Part shown: one piece after another, positions 43,469 to 52,237 of the stretch | Layout: each line of letters starts with the position of its first letter | How positions within the stretch are numbered: the stretch's first letter is position 1 | Assembly: GCF_013389665.1 (NCBI RefSeq) | Contig: NZ_CP058316.1 | Location: 868,001 to 932,000 of the forward strand | Reading direction: 5' to 3' | DNA length: 64,000 nt | Source: Microbacterium oleivorans | GTDB taxonomy: Bacteria; Actinomycetota; Actinomycetes; Actinomycetales; Microbacteriaceae | Program-made: the position numbers and the translations under genes | Notes under the pieces: generated by a model | The model's input: the letters and a program-made list of their open reading frames with translations, nothing else | Told to the model about the DNA's origin: nothing | Databases searched by the model: none

Positions 43469-43870
43469 CGCGCGGGGGACGACATCCCGGCTGCGAGAAC
43501 GCCCACCGCCGCGCGGCCGGACCGAACGGATGCCGCGGGCGATCGCCCGCCACCCGACGAGCAGCACCAGCAACGTGAGCGTCGCCACGATCACGAACGG
43601 CAGCGCCGTGCCCTGACCCGACACCGCGCGCAGCAGCATCCCACCCACGACGGTCACGCCCCAGACGATCAGACCCGTCGGCACGATCGCCGTCGGCGAG
43701 CGCCACGCGCGCACGACCGTCCAGGCGGCGGCCAGACCGGCGAGGAAGGGCCAGGACGTCTGCCACAGGCCCGCGAGGACGTCGGAGTCGTGGCTCGCGC
43801 GGCCGGTCGCCGCGAACGCCACCACGAGGACGGCGTCGAGGACGAGGGCGAGGACCGGGGCGCGACTCAT
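43466..43870 (-). CDS. DUF3054 family membrane protein
   Basis: A 134-residue protein with four predicted helices (about 5-22, 37-55, 62-85 and 92-112), matching the DUF3054 family of unknown function in Actinobacteria: the cytosolic RAWRSPTAIVPTG loop and WPFLAG are typical. The C-terminus is strongly basic. ATG 43870 is where homology starts (GAGGATGG upstream); the frame is open further upstream inside the divergent gene and is not supported there. Confidence 0.85.
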   Translation of the reverse strand: MSRAPVLALVLDAVLVVAFAATGRASHDSDVLAGLWQTSWPFLAGLAAAWTVVRAWRSPTAIVPTGLIVWGVTVVGGMLLRAVSGQGTALPFVIVATLTLLVLLVGWRAIARGIRSVRPRGGGRSRSRDVVPRA

Positions 43871-43913
43871 ACGTCCATCCTCGTCGAACGGCGGCGGTGT
43901 CCGGCGCCCCCGA

Positions 43914-43919
43914 TAGCGT
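43914..43919 (+). promoter_or_regulatory. -10 element TAGCGT of the leaderless S51-peptidase promoter
   Basis: TAGCGT, 6 nt, then GTG 43926. Confidence 0.6.
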
Positions 43920-43925
43920 CGTCGG

Positions 43926-44558
43926 GTGCGATTGCTCCTCCTCTCCCTCCACGCCGGCGCGGTGCGCGCATTCCTCGACGATCCGGACGACGGGGACGCC
44001 GCCGCGTCCGGTCCCATCGTCTACGTCGCCGATGCGCAGGCGGCCTTCCCCGACGCTCCGTTCGTCGCCGCGGAGCGCGAGACGGTGCGCTCCTTCGGCC
44101 GTGAGGTCGTCGAGGTGACGCTCCGCGACACCTCTCCGCAGGATGCCGCGGCCCTGCTCGCCGATGCGGGCGCGGTCTACGTCGCCGGCGGGAGCACGTT
44201 CGCGCTGCTCGAGGCGCTGCGCCTCTCGGGCAACGACGCCGTCCTGGTCGATCGCGTGCGTGAAGGCCTGCCCTACATCGGCCTCAGCGCGGGATCCATC
44301 GTCGCGGGACCCGACGTGACGCCGGCGTCGCTCATGGACGACCCCGCCGACGGCCCCGCCCTCGTGAGCCGCGCCGGTCTCGGGCTCGTCGATGTCACGG
44401 TGATCCCGCATGCGGACGGAGCCCTCCCGCCCTACCCGACGGAACTGATCGACCGCACGATCGACGCGTACGGCTCCGACTTCGCCCTGCTCCCGCTGCG
44501 CGACGACCAGGCGTTCCTCGTCGACGGCGAGACGGCGACGGTGGTCGGATCGACCTGA
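43926..44558 (+). CDS. Peptidase S51 (dipeptidase E)-like protein
   Basis: A 210-residue protein with the class I glutamine-amidotransferase-like fold of family S51, which in dipeptidase E cleaves Asp-X dipeptides. The nucleophile elbow IGLSAGSIVAGPDV carries the Ser, preceded by AVYVAGGSTFALLEALR; VIPHADGALPP supplies a candidate His. It is a little shorter than E. coli PepE (229). The GTG start is set by the leaderless promoter. Related proteins also include cyanophycinase-like enzymes, so the exact substrate is uncertain. Confidence 0.85.
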   Translation: MRLLLLSLHAGAVRAFLDDPDDGDAAASGPIVYVADAQAAFPDAPFVAAERETVRSFGREVVEVTLRDTSPQDAAALLADAGAVYVAGGSTFALLEALRLSGNDAVLVDRVREGLPYIGLSAGSIVAGPDVTPASLMDDPADGPALVSRAGLGLVDVTVIPHADGALPPYPTELIDRTIDAYGSDFALLPLRDDQAFLVDGETATVVGST

Positions 44559-44645
44559 ACATGCTGCACCTCGCATCCGCGCCTTTCTAGACTCGGAGGG
44601 GCGTCCCCCGCACCTGCGCCGGACGAGAGAACGGATCCGAGGCCC

Positions 44646-46361
44646 ATGTCTTCTCCCGATGCGACCGCGGCCACCGCCGCATTCCGCGCCGCGCGCGACT
44701 TCCTGCTCGACAACGCCCACGCGCCCCAGGCCGCCCATGACGGGTTCGCGTGGCCGGATGTCGGGGAGCATTTCAACTGGGCGGTCGACTGGTTCGACGC
44801 GGTCGCCGTGGACAACGACCGCGTCGCGCTGCACGTCGTCGACGAGGACGGCACCGAGGCGCAGGTCACGTACGAGCAGATGCGTCGTCGATCCAACCGC
44901 GTCGCGAACTGGCTCGCCGACCTCGGCATCGGGCATGGCGACGCCGTGATGCTCATGCTCGGCAACCGTGTCGAGCTGTGGGAGGCGATGCTGGCCATCA
45001 TGAAGGTCGGCGCCGTCATCCTGCCGACCTCCGTCGTGCTCGGCACCCAGGACCTCGTCGAGCGCGTCGAACGTGCCGACATCCGGGCGGTGCTGGCGGA
45101 CCCGGCGGATGCTGCGAAGTTCGACGCCATCGACGGCGACTTCGCGCGGATCGTGGTCGGCGGCCAGCGCCCGGGCTGGTATCCCTTCGATGCCGCCGCG
45201 ACAGCGTCCGACGCCGCTCCCGGCGTGGCGGTCGCGTCGGACGATCCTGCGATCGTGTACTTCACCTCGGGGACGACGTCGCGGCCCAAAATGGTCGTGC
45301 ACACGCACGTGAGCTATCCGGTCGGACATCTGTCGACGATGTACTGGATCGGGGTGCGCCCGGGCGATGTGCATCTGACCATCAGCGCACCGGGCTGGGG
45401 CAAGCACGCCTGGAGCCTGTTCTTCGCCCCCTGGATCGCCGAGGCGACCATCTTCGTCCACACCTCCCCCCGCTTCGACGCCGCAGCCCTCGTCGAACAG
45501 CTCGACCGCAACGCCGTCGACACCTTCTGCGCACCCCCGACGGTCTGGCGCATGCTGATCCAGGCCGATCTCGACACCCGGCCCCGTGCGCTTCGCGAGG
45601 TGCTGTCGGCGGGTGAGCCGCTGAACCCCGAGGTCATCGCGACGATCCAGCGACGCTGGGGACTGCAGATCCGAGACGGCTACGGTCAGACCGAACTCAC
45701 CGCCGTGGTCGGCAACACCCCGGGCGTCGCGGTGAAGCCGGGAGCGATGGGACGTCCCCTTCCCGGCAACGACGTGGTGCTGATCGACCCGGTGACAGGA
45801 CGCGTCGGCGACGAAGGAGAGATCTGCCTGCCCACCGCCCCCGTGCGCCCGCTGAATCTGATGCCGGGGTACCTCGGCGAGCCGGAGCGGACCGCCGCGG
45901 TCGACCACGACGGCTACTACCACACGAGCGATGTCGCCACCCGAGACGCCGAGGGTCGACTCACGTTCGTCGGGCGCACCGACGACGTCTTCAAGGCCAG
46001 CGACTTCAAGGTCTCGCCGTTCGAGGTCGAATCGATCCTGCTGACCCACCCGGCGGTCGTCGAGGCGGGCGTGGTCGGCGCCCCCGACGCGGTGCGGCTC
46101 AACGTCGTGAAGGCCTACGTCTCGCTCGGCGCGTCGTGGGAGGCGTCGTCCGAGACCGCTCGATCGATCCTCGCGCACGCACGCGAGCACATGCCCCCGT
46201 ACATGCGGGTGCGACGCGTGGAGTTCTTCGAGCTGCCCAAGACGATCTCGGGCAAGATCCGTCGCGTCGAGCTGCGCGATCGCGAGGTCGCCGCCGCCGA
46301 TGCCGGCCGTCGACTCGAGGGCGAGTGGCGCGAGGCCGACTTCCCCGACCTGAAGGCCTGA
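44646..46361 (+). CDS. Acyl-CoA synthetase (AMP-forming, acetyl-CoA synthetase-like)
   Basis: A 571-residue ANL-superfamily enzyme activating a carboxylic acid through an acyl-AMP to acyl-CoA. Motifs: the P-loop-like FTSGTTSRPKMVVHTH, DGYGQTELTAVVGN, DGYYHTSDVATRDAEGRL, the hinge FVGRTDDVFKASDFKVSP and the acetylatable Lys in PKTISGKIRRVELR. It resembles the medium-chain/acetyl-CoA synthetase-like group more than benzoate ligases. A long hairpin separates it from the PoxB-type gene that follows in the same direction; together they may feed acetate to acetyl-CoA. Confidence 0.92.
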   Translation: MSSPDATAATAAFRAARDFLLDNAHAPQAAHDGFAWPDVGEHFNWAVDWFDAVAVDNDRVALHVVDEDGTEAQVTYEQMRRRSNRVANWLADLGIGHGDAVMLMLGNRVELWEAMLAIMKVGAVILPTSVVLGTQDLVERVERADIRAVLADPADAAKFDAIDGDFARIVVGGQRPGWYPFDAAATASDAAPGVAVASDDPAIVYFTSGTTSRPKMVVHTHVSYPVGHLSTMYWIGVRPGDVHLTISAPGWGKHAWSLFFAPWIAEATIFVHTSPRFDAAALVEQLDRNAVDTFCAPPTVWRMLIQADLDTRPRALREVLSAGEPLNPEVIATIQRRWGLQIRDGYGQTELTAVVGNTPGVAVKPGAMGRPLPGNDVVLIDPVTGRVGDEGEICLPTAPVRPLNLMPGYLGEPERTAAVDHDGYYHTSDVATRDAEGRLTFVGRTDDVFKASDFKVSPFEVESILLTHPAVVEAGVVGAPDAVRLNVVKAYVSLGASWEASSETARSILAHAREHMPPYMRVRRVEFFELPKTISGKIRRVELRDREVAAADAGRRLEGEWREADFPDLKA

Positions 46362-46379
46362 GCGCCGGGATTCGCAGCG

Positions 46380-46425
46380 GTCTCGTACGCAACCCCTGTC
46401 GCCGACACGGCGAGGGGGACGAGAC
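46380..46425 (+). terminator. Long hairpin between the acyl-CoA synthetase and poxB genes
   Basis: GTCTCGT (46380-46386) pairs with ACGAGAC (46419-46425), and inside it CCCC..TCGCC pairs with GGCGA-GGGG. It is either a terminator or part of the poxB leader; no T tract follows. Confidence 0.5.
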
Positions 46426-46459
46426 TGGGCGCATCCCCGCCGCAGTCGAAGGAGCTCCC

Positions 46460-48223
46460 GTGCCGCAGAACGTCGCCGAACAGATCGTCGCCCAGCTGAT
46501 CGATGCCGGGGTGAGGCGCATCTACGGCATCGTCGGCGATTCCCTCAACCCGATCGTCGACGCCGTGCGGCGCTCCGGCGGATCAGCGGAGGGCGGAATC
46601 GATTGGATCCACGTCCGCCACGAGGAGGCTGCGGCCTTCGCCGCCGCCGCCGATGCCGAGCTGACGGGTCAGCTCGCGGTCTGCGCCGGCAGCTGCGGTC
46701 CGGGCAACCTGCACCTCATCAACGGGCTCTACGACGCGCAGCGCTCCGGGGTGCCGGTGCTCGCGATCGCGAGCCACATCCCGAGCGTGCAGATCGGGTC
46801 GGGCTACTTCCAGGAGACCCATCCCGAGCGGCTGTTCACCGAGTGCAGCGACTACTGCGAGATGATCCTCACGCCCGAGCAGTCGCCACGCGTGGTGAAC
46901 TCCGCCATCCGCCATGCGACCGCGGGTGGATCGGTATCGGTGCTCGTGCTACCGGGCGACCTCGCCGAGAAGCACGCGAGCGGCCCCTTCCCGCCCTTCG
47001 TCCCCGCGCGGCCCGGGCGGCTCGCCCCCGACGCGGAGAGCGTCGACGACCTCGCCGCTGCGATCGATCGGGCGCACAAGGTCGCCCTCTTCGTCGGCGA
47101 GGGCGCGCGGGACGCGCGCGACCAGGTCATCGCGTTCGCCGAGCACCTCCGGGCTCCGATGGGTCACTCGCTGCGCGGCAAGCAGTGGATCCAGTACGAC
47201 AACCCCTACGACGTCGGCATGTCGGGTCTCCTCGGCTACGGCGCGATCGATCACGCGATGCACGAGGCCGACCTGCTGCTGCTCCTGGGCACCGACTTCC
47301 CGTACGACCAATTCCTGCCGGACGGTGCGAAGACGACGATCGCCCAGGTCGACGTCGATGCGCAGCGACTGGGACGGCGTGCCGGGGTGACCCACCCCAT
47401 CCACGGCGACGTCGGCCTGACGCTCGCCGCGCTGCGCGAGAAGACGACGGCCAAGACCGACGGGTCCTTCCTCGAGCACACGCAGAAGCGCTACCGCGCG
47501 GCGATGACCGACGCCGTGGCGACCTACACCGACTCCGATGCGCAGCCCATCCACCCGGAGCGGGCCATGACGGTGATCGACCGCGCCGCGGCGCCGGATG
47601 CCGTCTTCACCGCCGACACCGGCATGGGAAACGTCTGGCAGGCGCGCTACGTCACACCCTCGCCCGGACGCCGGCTGCTCGCCTCGTGGCGCCACGGATC
47701 GATGGCCAATGCGCTCCCCCACGCGTTCGGCGCTCAGCTGGCCTACCCCGACCGCCAGGTCATCGCGATCGCCGGTGACGGCGGCCTGTCGATGCTCCTC
47801 GGCGAGCTCATCACCGTGGCGGCGTACCGTCTGCCACTCACCGTGTTCGTGTTCAACAACTCCACCCTCGGCATGGTCAAGGCCGAGATGCTCGTCGCCG
47901 GCTTCCCGGACTTCGGGGTGGACGTCCCCATGGTCGACTTCGCCGCCGTCGGCAGTGCGCTGGGCTTCCGCTCGCAGCGGGTGACCGACCCGGGCGAGCT
48001 GGATGCCGCCGTGGCCGCGGCCCTCGCCCACGACGGTCCGTCGCTGGTCGACATCGTCACCGACCCCGATGCCCTGTCGATGCCCGCTGCGATCACCGGC
48101 GAGCAGGTCGCCGGGTTCGGGATGTCGATGGCGAAGATGGTGCTGGGTGCCAAGGACTCCGGCGGCATCGGGGCCGTGCTCGAGACCGCGCGGTCGAACA
48201 TCAAGCACCTGCGCAGTCTCTGA
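46460..48223 (+). CDS. poxB: Thiamine-diphosphate enzyme, pyruvate dehydrogenase (quinone)/PoxB type
   Basis: A 587-residue ThDP enzyme. PoxB oxidatively decarboxylates pyruvate to acetate and CO2, passing electrons to membrane quinone through FAD. The catalytic Glu lies in HVRHEEAAAFAA, followed by GSCGPGNLHLINGLYDA; the central FAD-binding domain spans ~185-340 and the ThDP motif runs GDGGLSMLLGEL to FVFNNSTLGMVK. GTG 46460 (AAGGAG 6 nt upstream) is the start; the open frame upstream belongs to the preceding gene's shadow. The C-terminal helix that docks E. coli PoxB to membrane is not obviously conserved, so a pyruvate oxidase or acetolactate-synthase-like role cannot be excluded. Confidence 0.87.
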   Translation: MPQNVAEQIVAQLIDAGVRRIYGIVGDSLNPIVDAVRRSGGSAEGGIDWIHVRHEEAAAFAAAADAELTGQLAVCAGSCGPGNLHLINGLYDAQRSGVPVLAIASHIPSVQIGSGYFQETHPERLFTECSDYCEMILTPEQSPRVVNSAIRHATAGGSVSVLVLPGDLAEKHASGPFPPFVPARPGRLAPDAESVDDLAAAIDRAHKVALFVGEGARDARDQVIAFAEHLRAPMGHSLRGKQWIQYDNPYDVGMSGLLGYGAIDHAMHEADLLLLLGTDFPYDQFLPDGAKTTIAQVDVDAQRLGRRAGVTHPIHGDVGLTLAALREKTTAKTDGSFLEHTQKRYRAAMTDAVATYTDSDAQPIHPERAMTVIDRAAAPDAVFTADTGMGNVWQARYVTPSPGRRLLASWRHGSMANALPHAFGAQLAYPDRQVIAIAGDGGLSMLLGELITVAAYRLPLTVFVFNNSTLGMVKAEMLVAGFPDFGVDVPMVDFAAVGSALGFRSQRVTDPGELDAAVAAALAHDGPSLVDIVTDPDALSMPAAITGEQVAGFGMSMAKMVLGAKDSGGIGAVLETARSNIKHLRSL

Positions 48224-48242
48224 GCCGCGCCCGCGGAAGGTC

Positions 48243-48797
48243 TCAGGCCAGGAACTCCCAGGGGTCGAACGCCTCGATCGGGATGACCCGCACGCGCGGC
48301 AGCGGGGCGTCGAATGCGTGCGCGTCGTACTCCAGGTCGAAGAACTCCACGCCGGGAAGGGCCGTGAGCTCGCTGCTGCGGAACTCCGAGAACGCCAGGA
48401 CGCCGACGCGGCGCTCGGGGCCGGTGAGGGCGGCCACCTCGGACACGAAGTCGCGGTCGTGGCTGACCAGGACGACGTCATCGGATCGCTCGCGCAGCGC
48501 CGCCAGCGTGCGCTGGATGGCGATGTCGACGACCTTCTCGTCGGCCTCCCCCGACAGCGGCACCGGCTTGTACCCGAGCGCCAGCAGGGCCTGGACGAAC
48601 GACATCGGCAGGTGGTTGCTGGCGTTGAGGAAGAAGAGTCCGCGTGCGGGCTGCTTCCACTGGTCGTCCACGAACTGCAGCAGGCGGTCCCAGCGGGGAC
48701 GTTCGTCGGGCAGCGGCCGACGGCCGAGGATCGACTGACCGAGCGTCGCATCGATGTTCTCGCCGTCGATGAGCAGCCACGTCACGCGTTCGGTCAC
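48243..48797 (-). CDS. NYN-domain protein (PIN-like nuclease fold)
   Basis: A 184-residue NYN/LabA-DUF88-type protein. The PIN-like acidic residues are visible as LLIDGENID near the N-terminus, DEKVVDIAIQRTL in the middle and VLVSHDRDF later, consistent with a Mg2+-dependent RNase. The start is GTG 48797 with AGGGGA upstream; an in-frame extension to 48935 runs into the neighbour's promoter and is rejected. A TAGCGT (48830-48835, minus strand) could be the -10 with a ~30-nt leader. The RNA target is unknown. Confidence 0.85.
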   Translation of the reverse strand: MTERVTWLLIDGENIDATLGQSILGRRPLPDERPRWDRLLQFVDDQWKQPARGLFFLNASNHLPMSFVQALLALGYKPVPLSGEADEKVVDIAIQRTLAALRERSDDVVLVSHDRDFVSEVAALTGPERRVGVLAFSEFRSSELTALPGVEFFDLEYDAHAFDAPLPRVRVIPIEAFDPWEFLA

Positions 48798-48844
48798 CGG
48801 ATCCCCTGTCTGTGGTGGTTCACCTCGAACGCTATCAAGCCCGC

Positions 48845-50026
48845 TCACTGCTGCGGCGCCAACGGCACCCGCATCAGGCGGTCGTCGCCGGCCGCGGCGT
48901 TGCCGCGCCCGTCGGTGTTGTTCGTCAGTAACCACAGCTCGTCGCCGCTGACGACGGCGTCGCGGACGCGCCCGAGCTCGCCCTGCCAGAGCGCCACCGG
49001 CTCGCCCACCACCTCACCCGCCTCGACGTCGATCACCCACACGCGCTCACCCCGCAGCGCGGCGACGAAGATCGTGTCGCCGCGGGCCGCGATCCCACTC
49101 GGGCTCGCCTCGTCCGGCGTCCAGGCGATGGCCGGCGCGACGTACCGGTCGTCGTCGGATGCCCCCTCCACGTCGGGCCACCCGTAGTTGCCACCCGCCT
49201 CGATGCGGTTGAGCTCGTCGAACGTGTCCTGACCGAACTCACTCGCCCAGAGCGTGCCGTCCTCGGTCCAGGCCAACCCCTGGACGTTTCGGTGCCCGAG
49301 GGAGTACACCTCCGATCCGAACGGGTTTCCCGGTGCGGGCTCGCCCTCGGGCGTGAGTCGCAGGATCTTGCCCGCCAGCGAGGACGCGTCCTGCGCCGCA
49401 TCCGGGGATCCCGCATCGCCCGTGGCGACGTACAGCAGCCCGTCGGGACCGACGGCGATCCGGCCGCCGTTGTGCACGCGGTCGCGCGGGATGCCCTCGA
49501 GAACGACCTCTTGGTCGCCGAGCCGCCGGTCGCCGGCCTCGCCTTCGAGCCTCATCCGGACGATCCGGTTGTCGTCGGCCGTCGTGAGGTAGGCGTACAG
49601 GTCCATCTCGTCGTCGGCCTCGATCACAGCCAGGCCGAGGAGCCCGCCTTCGCCGACCGCGGCGGTGAGATCGACGTCGCCGACGGGGCGGAACGCCCCC
49701 TCCTCGTCGACCTCGAGCACCGTCCCGGTGTCGCGCTGACTCACCAGCTGAGTGCCGTCACCGAGCACGACGACCGACCACGGCACCTCGAACTGCGTCG
49801 CCGCATCGATCGGATCGCCGGTCGGGCGCCACGTCGTGGCGACGGCCGGCGGCGCGGTCTCGGCCGGAGGCGTCGCCGTCGCAGCGGAGCTGGGGGTCGG
49901 GTCCGGCCCGGCCGTGCCCGTGCACCCGGCGACCAGCAGCAGGGACGACATCAGCAGCGACGCCGCCGCGAGCGACGGCCTCGTCGCCGGACGAGATCGG
50001 ACGCCGTCACGACGGGAAGGCTTCAT
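48845..50026 (-). CDS. PQQ-type sugar dehydrogenase lipoprotein (GSDH family)
   Basis: A 393-residue secreted lipoprotein. The signal peptide ends in the lipobox VAGC, followed by a Thr/Pro/Ala-rich linker (to about residue 65) and a six-bladed propeller of the glucose/sorbosone dehydrogenase family: GLLGLAVIEADDE, the catalytic-region NGGRIAVGPDGLLYVATGD, YSLGHRNVQGLAW, and EFGQDTFDELNRIEAGGNYGWP. Members oxidise sugars with PQQ, though many actinobacterial homologues have no proven activity. ATG 50026 lies 6 nt from a TAGCCT -10, hence leaderless. Confidence 0.9.
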   Translation of the reverse strand: MKPSRRDGVRSRPATRPSLAAASLLMSSLLLVAGCTGTAGPDPTPSSAATATPPAETAPPAVATTWRPTGDPIDAATQFEVPWSVVVLGDGTQLVSQRDTGTVLEVDEEGAFRPVGDVDLTAAVGEGGLLGLAVIEADDEMDLYAYLTTADDNRIVRMRLEGEAGDRRLGDQEVVLEGIPRDRVHNGGRIAVGPDGLLYVATGDAGSPDAAQDASSLAGKILRLTPEGEPAPGNPFGSEVYSLGHRNVQGLAWTEDGTLWASEFGQDTFDELNRIEAGGNYGWPDVEGASDDDRYVAPAIAWTPDEASPSGIAARGDTIFVAALRGERVWVIDVEAGEVVGEPVALWQGELGRVRDAVVSGDELWLLTNNTDGRGNAAAGDDRLMRVPLAPQQ

Positions 50027-50032
50027 CGCTTC

Positions 50033-50038
50033 AGGCTA
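50033..50038 (-). promoter_or_regulatory. -10 element TAGCCT of the leaderless PQQ-dehydrogenase promoter
   Basis: On the minus strand TAGCCT, 6 nt, then ATG 50026. It overlaps the end of the upstream serine-hydrolase gene. Confidence 0.6.
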
Positions 50039-51457
50039 CGGCGCCGCGAGGATCGCCGCAGCGTCTTGCGCCCAGCCCAGCACCGCGCCCGGACTCGTGA
50101 GGTCCTGGGGATCGTCGCTGCGAGCGAGCACGGTCACCACCACGGGCGCCGCGCCCTCTCGCTCGAGATACCACGATCCGGCGAGCACACCGACCGAGCT
50201 CCCGCCCTTGAACCCGACGTAGGACCACTCATCGCCGAACTCGAGACCGGGATTGGCCGCGAGGATGTCGCGCACCGGCGCGCCGGCCTCGGTGCCCGCG
50301 TACTCCTGCAGCGCCTCCTGCGCAGCGACGAGGTCGTCGGAGGTGGCGAACCAGTCGGCGCCGTCGCGCCACCCCGGCTGGGTCGTCGCGGCCGATGTCA
50401 GGTCGGGGACCCCCGCCGGAATGCGTTCGAGCAGGGCACGACGGGCGTCGACGTCCCCGGCGGCGCCGCCCCAGAGCGCCCGCAGATCGTCGTCTCCGAA
50501 CAGCAGCCAGAACAGCTCGCGCGTCGTCGGGAACGGCGTGTTCCGTTCGGGCTCTGCGTGCCCCATCGCGGCCATCGCCGCCTCGACGGACTCACGGCCG
50601 ACGGCGCGGATGAGCGCGTCGGTGCCCGTGTTGTCGCTGATCGCGATCATCTTCTCGGCAGCCTCGCGGACGGTGACCGTCGCGCCGTCGGGCAGGTCCT
50701 GCAACTCCCCGCTCGGCAGGCTCCGCACCTGTGCGTCGATGGTGAGCTCGTCCTCCCACGTCATCGTCCCGTCCGCGACAGCGGCGACGACGGCGCCGAG
50801 GACCCACAGCTTGAAGATGGAGCCGATCGGTGCGGCACCGGGATCGCCGATCGACTGCAGAACGTCGCCACCGGCCTCGGTCACCTGCACGCTCACCTCG
50901 AAGGAGGCCGCCTCGACCTGCTCGCGCAGCTCGTCCCACGACGCTGCGGGCGTGCGCTCGGGCTCGGGCGGTGCGAACAGCAGCATCCCGATCTGATCGT
51001 CCGGCGTGACCGAGATCGACATGTCGTAGGTCACCTGTTCCGACTCGATCGTCACGCGGGCCTGCGTGTCGGCGCCTTCGTAGGCGATGGGCGTCCAGGG
51101 CGCAGCGGCCTGCATCTGCGTGAAGACGTCCTGCAGGCCCGCGGCCGTCAGCTCCGCGACCGAGGCGGGCGCGAAACGGGTCTCGATCTCCTCGATCGCC
51201 GTGGGCTCGTCGGCGTTGATCTCGTCGAGCACCCACTGCGCGTGCGCTCCGACGGCGGTGTCGGGGATCTCGGCCGCGGATGCGGAGCCGCTCGCCGCGC
51301 TGCCGGTGCCGGGATCGGCCGGCGAGCAGGCGGCGAGTGCCACGGTGGTGATCGCGGCGAGAGCGAGGGCGGCGGAGCGGCGCGCTCGCGAGGTCTCCGA
51401 GGGGCGGGCGGGGGGCGTGTCGGATGAGGCGGTCACTCCTCCACCCTGCCTGCCCAT
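50036..51457 (-). CDS. Serine hydrolase, class A beta-lactamase fold lipoprotein
   Basis: A 473-residue exported lipoprotein (LAAC lipobox, Cys44). After a linker, an NTF2-like N-terminal domain (~75-180) is followed by a penicillin-recognising domain with SIFK (Ser213, Lys216), SDN (Ser274-Asn276) and KGG near residue 415, i.e. all three active-site motifs. The extra N-terminal domain and length set it apart from true class A beta-lactamases (about 290 residues), so a cell-wall-related hydrolase is as likely as antibiotic resistance. ATG 51457 (GGAGG at 11 nt) is preferred over GTG 51436, whose GGAGG is only 1 nt away. Confidence 0.85.
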   Translation of the reverse strand: MGRQGGGVTASSDTPPARPSETSRARRSAALALAAITTVALAACSPADPGTGSAASGSASAAEIPDTAVGAHAQWVLDEINADEPTAIEEIETRFAPASVAELTAAGLQDVFTQMQAAAPWTPIAYEGADTQARVTIESEQVTYDMSISVTPDDQIGMLLFAPPEPERTPAASWDELREQVEAASFEVSVQVTEAGGDVLQSIGDPGAAPIGSIFKLWVLGAVVAAVADGTMTWEDELTIDAQVRSLPSGELQDLPDGATVTVREAAEKMIAISDNTGTDALIRAVGRESVEAAMAAMGHAEPERNTPFPTTRELFWLLFGDDDLRALWGGAAGDVDARRALLERIPAGVPDLTSAATTQPGWRDGADWFATSDDLVAAQEALQEYAGTEAGAPVRDILAANPGLEFGDEWSYVGFKGGSSVGVLAGSWYLEREGAAPVVVTVLARSDDPQDLTSPGAVLGWAQDAAAILAAP

Positions 51458-51506
51458 CGTGCGCCCCGCCTCCCCCCGAGGGAGGAGATCACGCGGCAGA
51501 TGCGGG

Positions 51507-52220
51507 TCACGGCGGAGGGAGGGGCAGCACCCGGTCGGCGTCCCAGGGCACGGTCCAGCCGAGCTCGGTGAAGAGCCCGTCGAGCAGCATGGCCGTGAAG
51601 CCCCACACGAGGTACTCCCCCGCGGCGTGCCGCACGACGAAGCCGGGCCCGCGCCACTCCTGGTCATCGCGACGGAGGACCGTGGTACCGCGGTTCCGGG
51701 GCGCCAGCAGGTCGGCGACCGGGACGCGGAAGACGGCAGCCGACTCGGCGAGGTCGACGGCACGGATCGGCGAGGGATGCCGCCACCACGCGATGACCGG
51801 CGTCACGAGGTGCCGCGAGTACTCCAACGGCAGGGGCGGCAGGGTGCCCAGCACCTCGACCCCCGAGGTGTCGAGGCCCGTCTCCTCGCGCGCCTCGCGC
51901 AGAGCTGCGGCCGTCTCGTCGGCGTCGCCGGGGTCGACCCGGCCGCCGGGGAGCGCGACCTGCCCCGGGTGCGACCGCAGGGTCGCCGCTCGCGCGAGCA
52001 GCAGCACGTCGAGGTCCCGCGGGACGGGCGCGGCGGTGTGATCGCTCGGATCGTCGTCGAGGACGCCGAAGAGCACCAGCACCGCCGCTGCGCGGACACC
52101 GGGGGCCGGGCTCGAGACGGTATCCGCGAGCGGTCCCGGCAGGGACCCGGGCTGTCCGGCCCTGGCGACGACGGCCGCGAGCTGATCGCGGGCACCGGGG
52201 CCCGGACTGTCGAGGGGCAT
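51507..52220 (-). CDS. Nudix hydrolase, CoA pyrophosphatase-like
   Basis: A 237-residue Nudix protein resembling NudL/CoA diphosphatase. The Nudix box GGRVDPGDADETAAALREAREETGLD is complete, preceded by LLLARAATLRSHPGQVALP, which matches the UPF0035/NudL signature around the box. The C-terminal VRHAAGEYLVWGFTAMLLDGLF is also typical. It probably hydrolyses CoA or its derivatives to phosphopantetheine and 3',5'-ADP. ATG 52220 lies 6 nt from a TAGCCT -10 element. Confidence 0.9.
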   Translation of the reverse strand: MPLDSPGPGARDQLAAVVARAGQPGSLPGPLADTVSSPAPGVRAAAVLVLFGVLDDDPSDHTAAPVPRDLDVLLLARAATLRSHPGQVALPGGRVDPGDADETAAALREAREETGLDTSGVEVLGTLPPLPLEYSRHLVTPVIAWWRHPSPIRAVDLAESAAVFRVPVADLLAPRNRGTTVLRRDDQEWRGPGFVVRHAAGEYLVWGFTAMLLDGLFTELGWTVPWDADRVLPLPPP

Positions 52221-52226
52221 GGACCC

Positions 52227-52232
52227 AGGCTA
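52227..52232 (-). promoter_or_regulatory. -10 element TAGCCT of the leaderless Nudix promoter
   Basis: On the minus strand TAGCCT, 6 nt, then ATG 52220. Confidence 0.65.
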
Positions 52233-52237
52233 GCCAG

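Noticed and set aside
50036..51457. Calling the serine hydrolase an antibiotic-resistance beta-lactamase
   Set aside because: All three active-site motifs are present, but the length, lipobox and additional N-terminal domain differ from true class A enzymes and no resistance context is seen.
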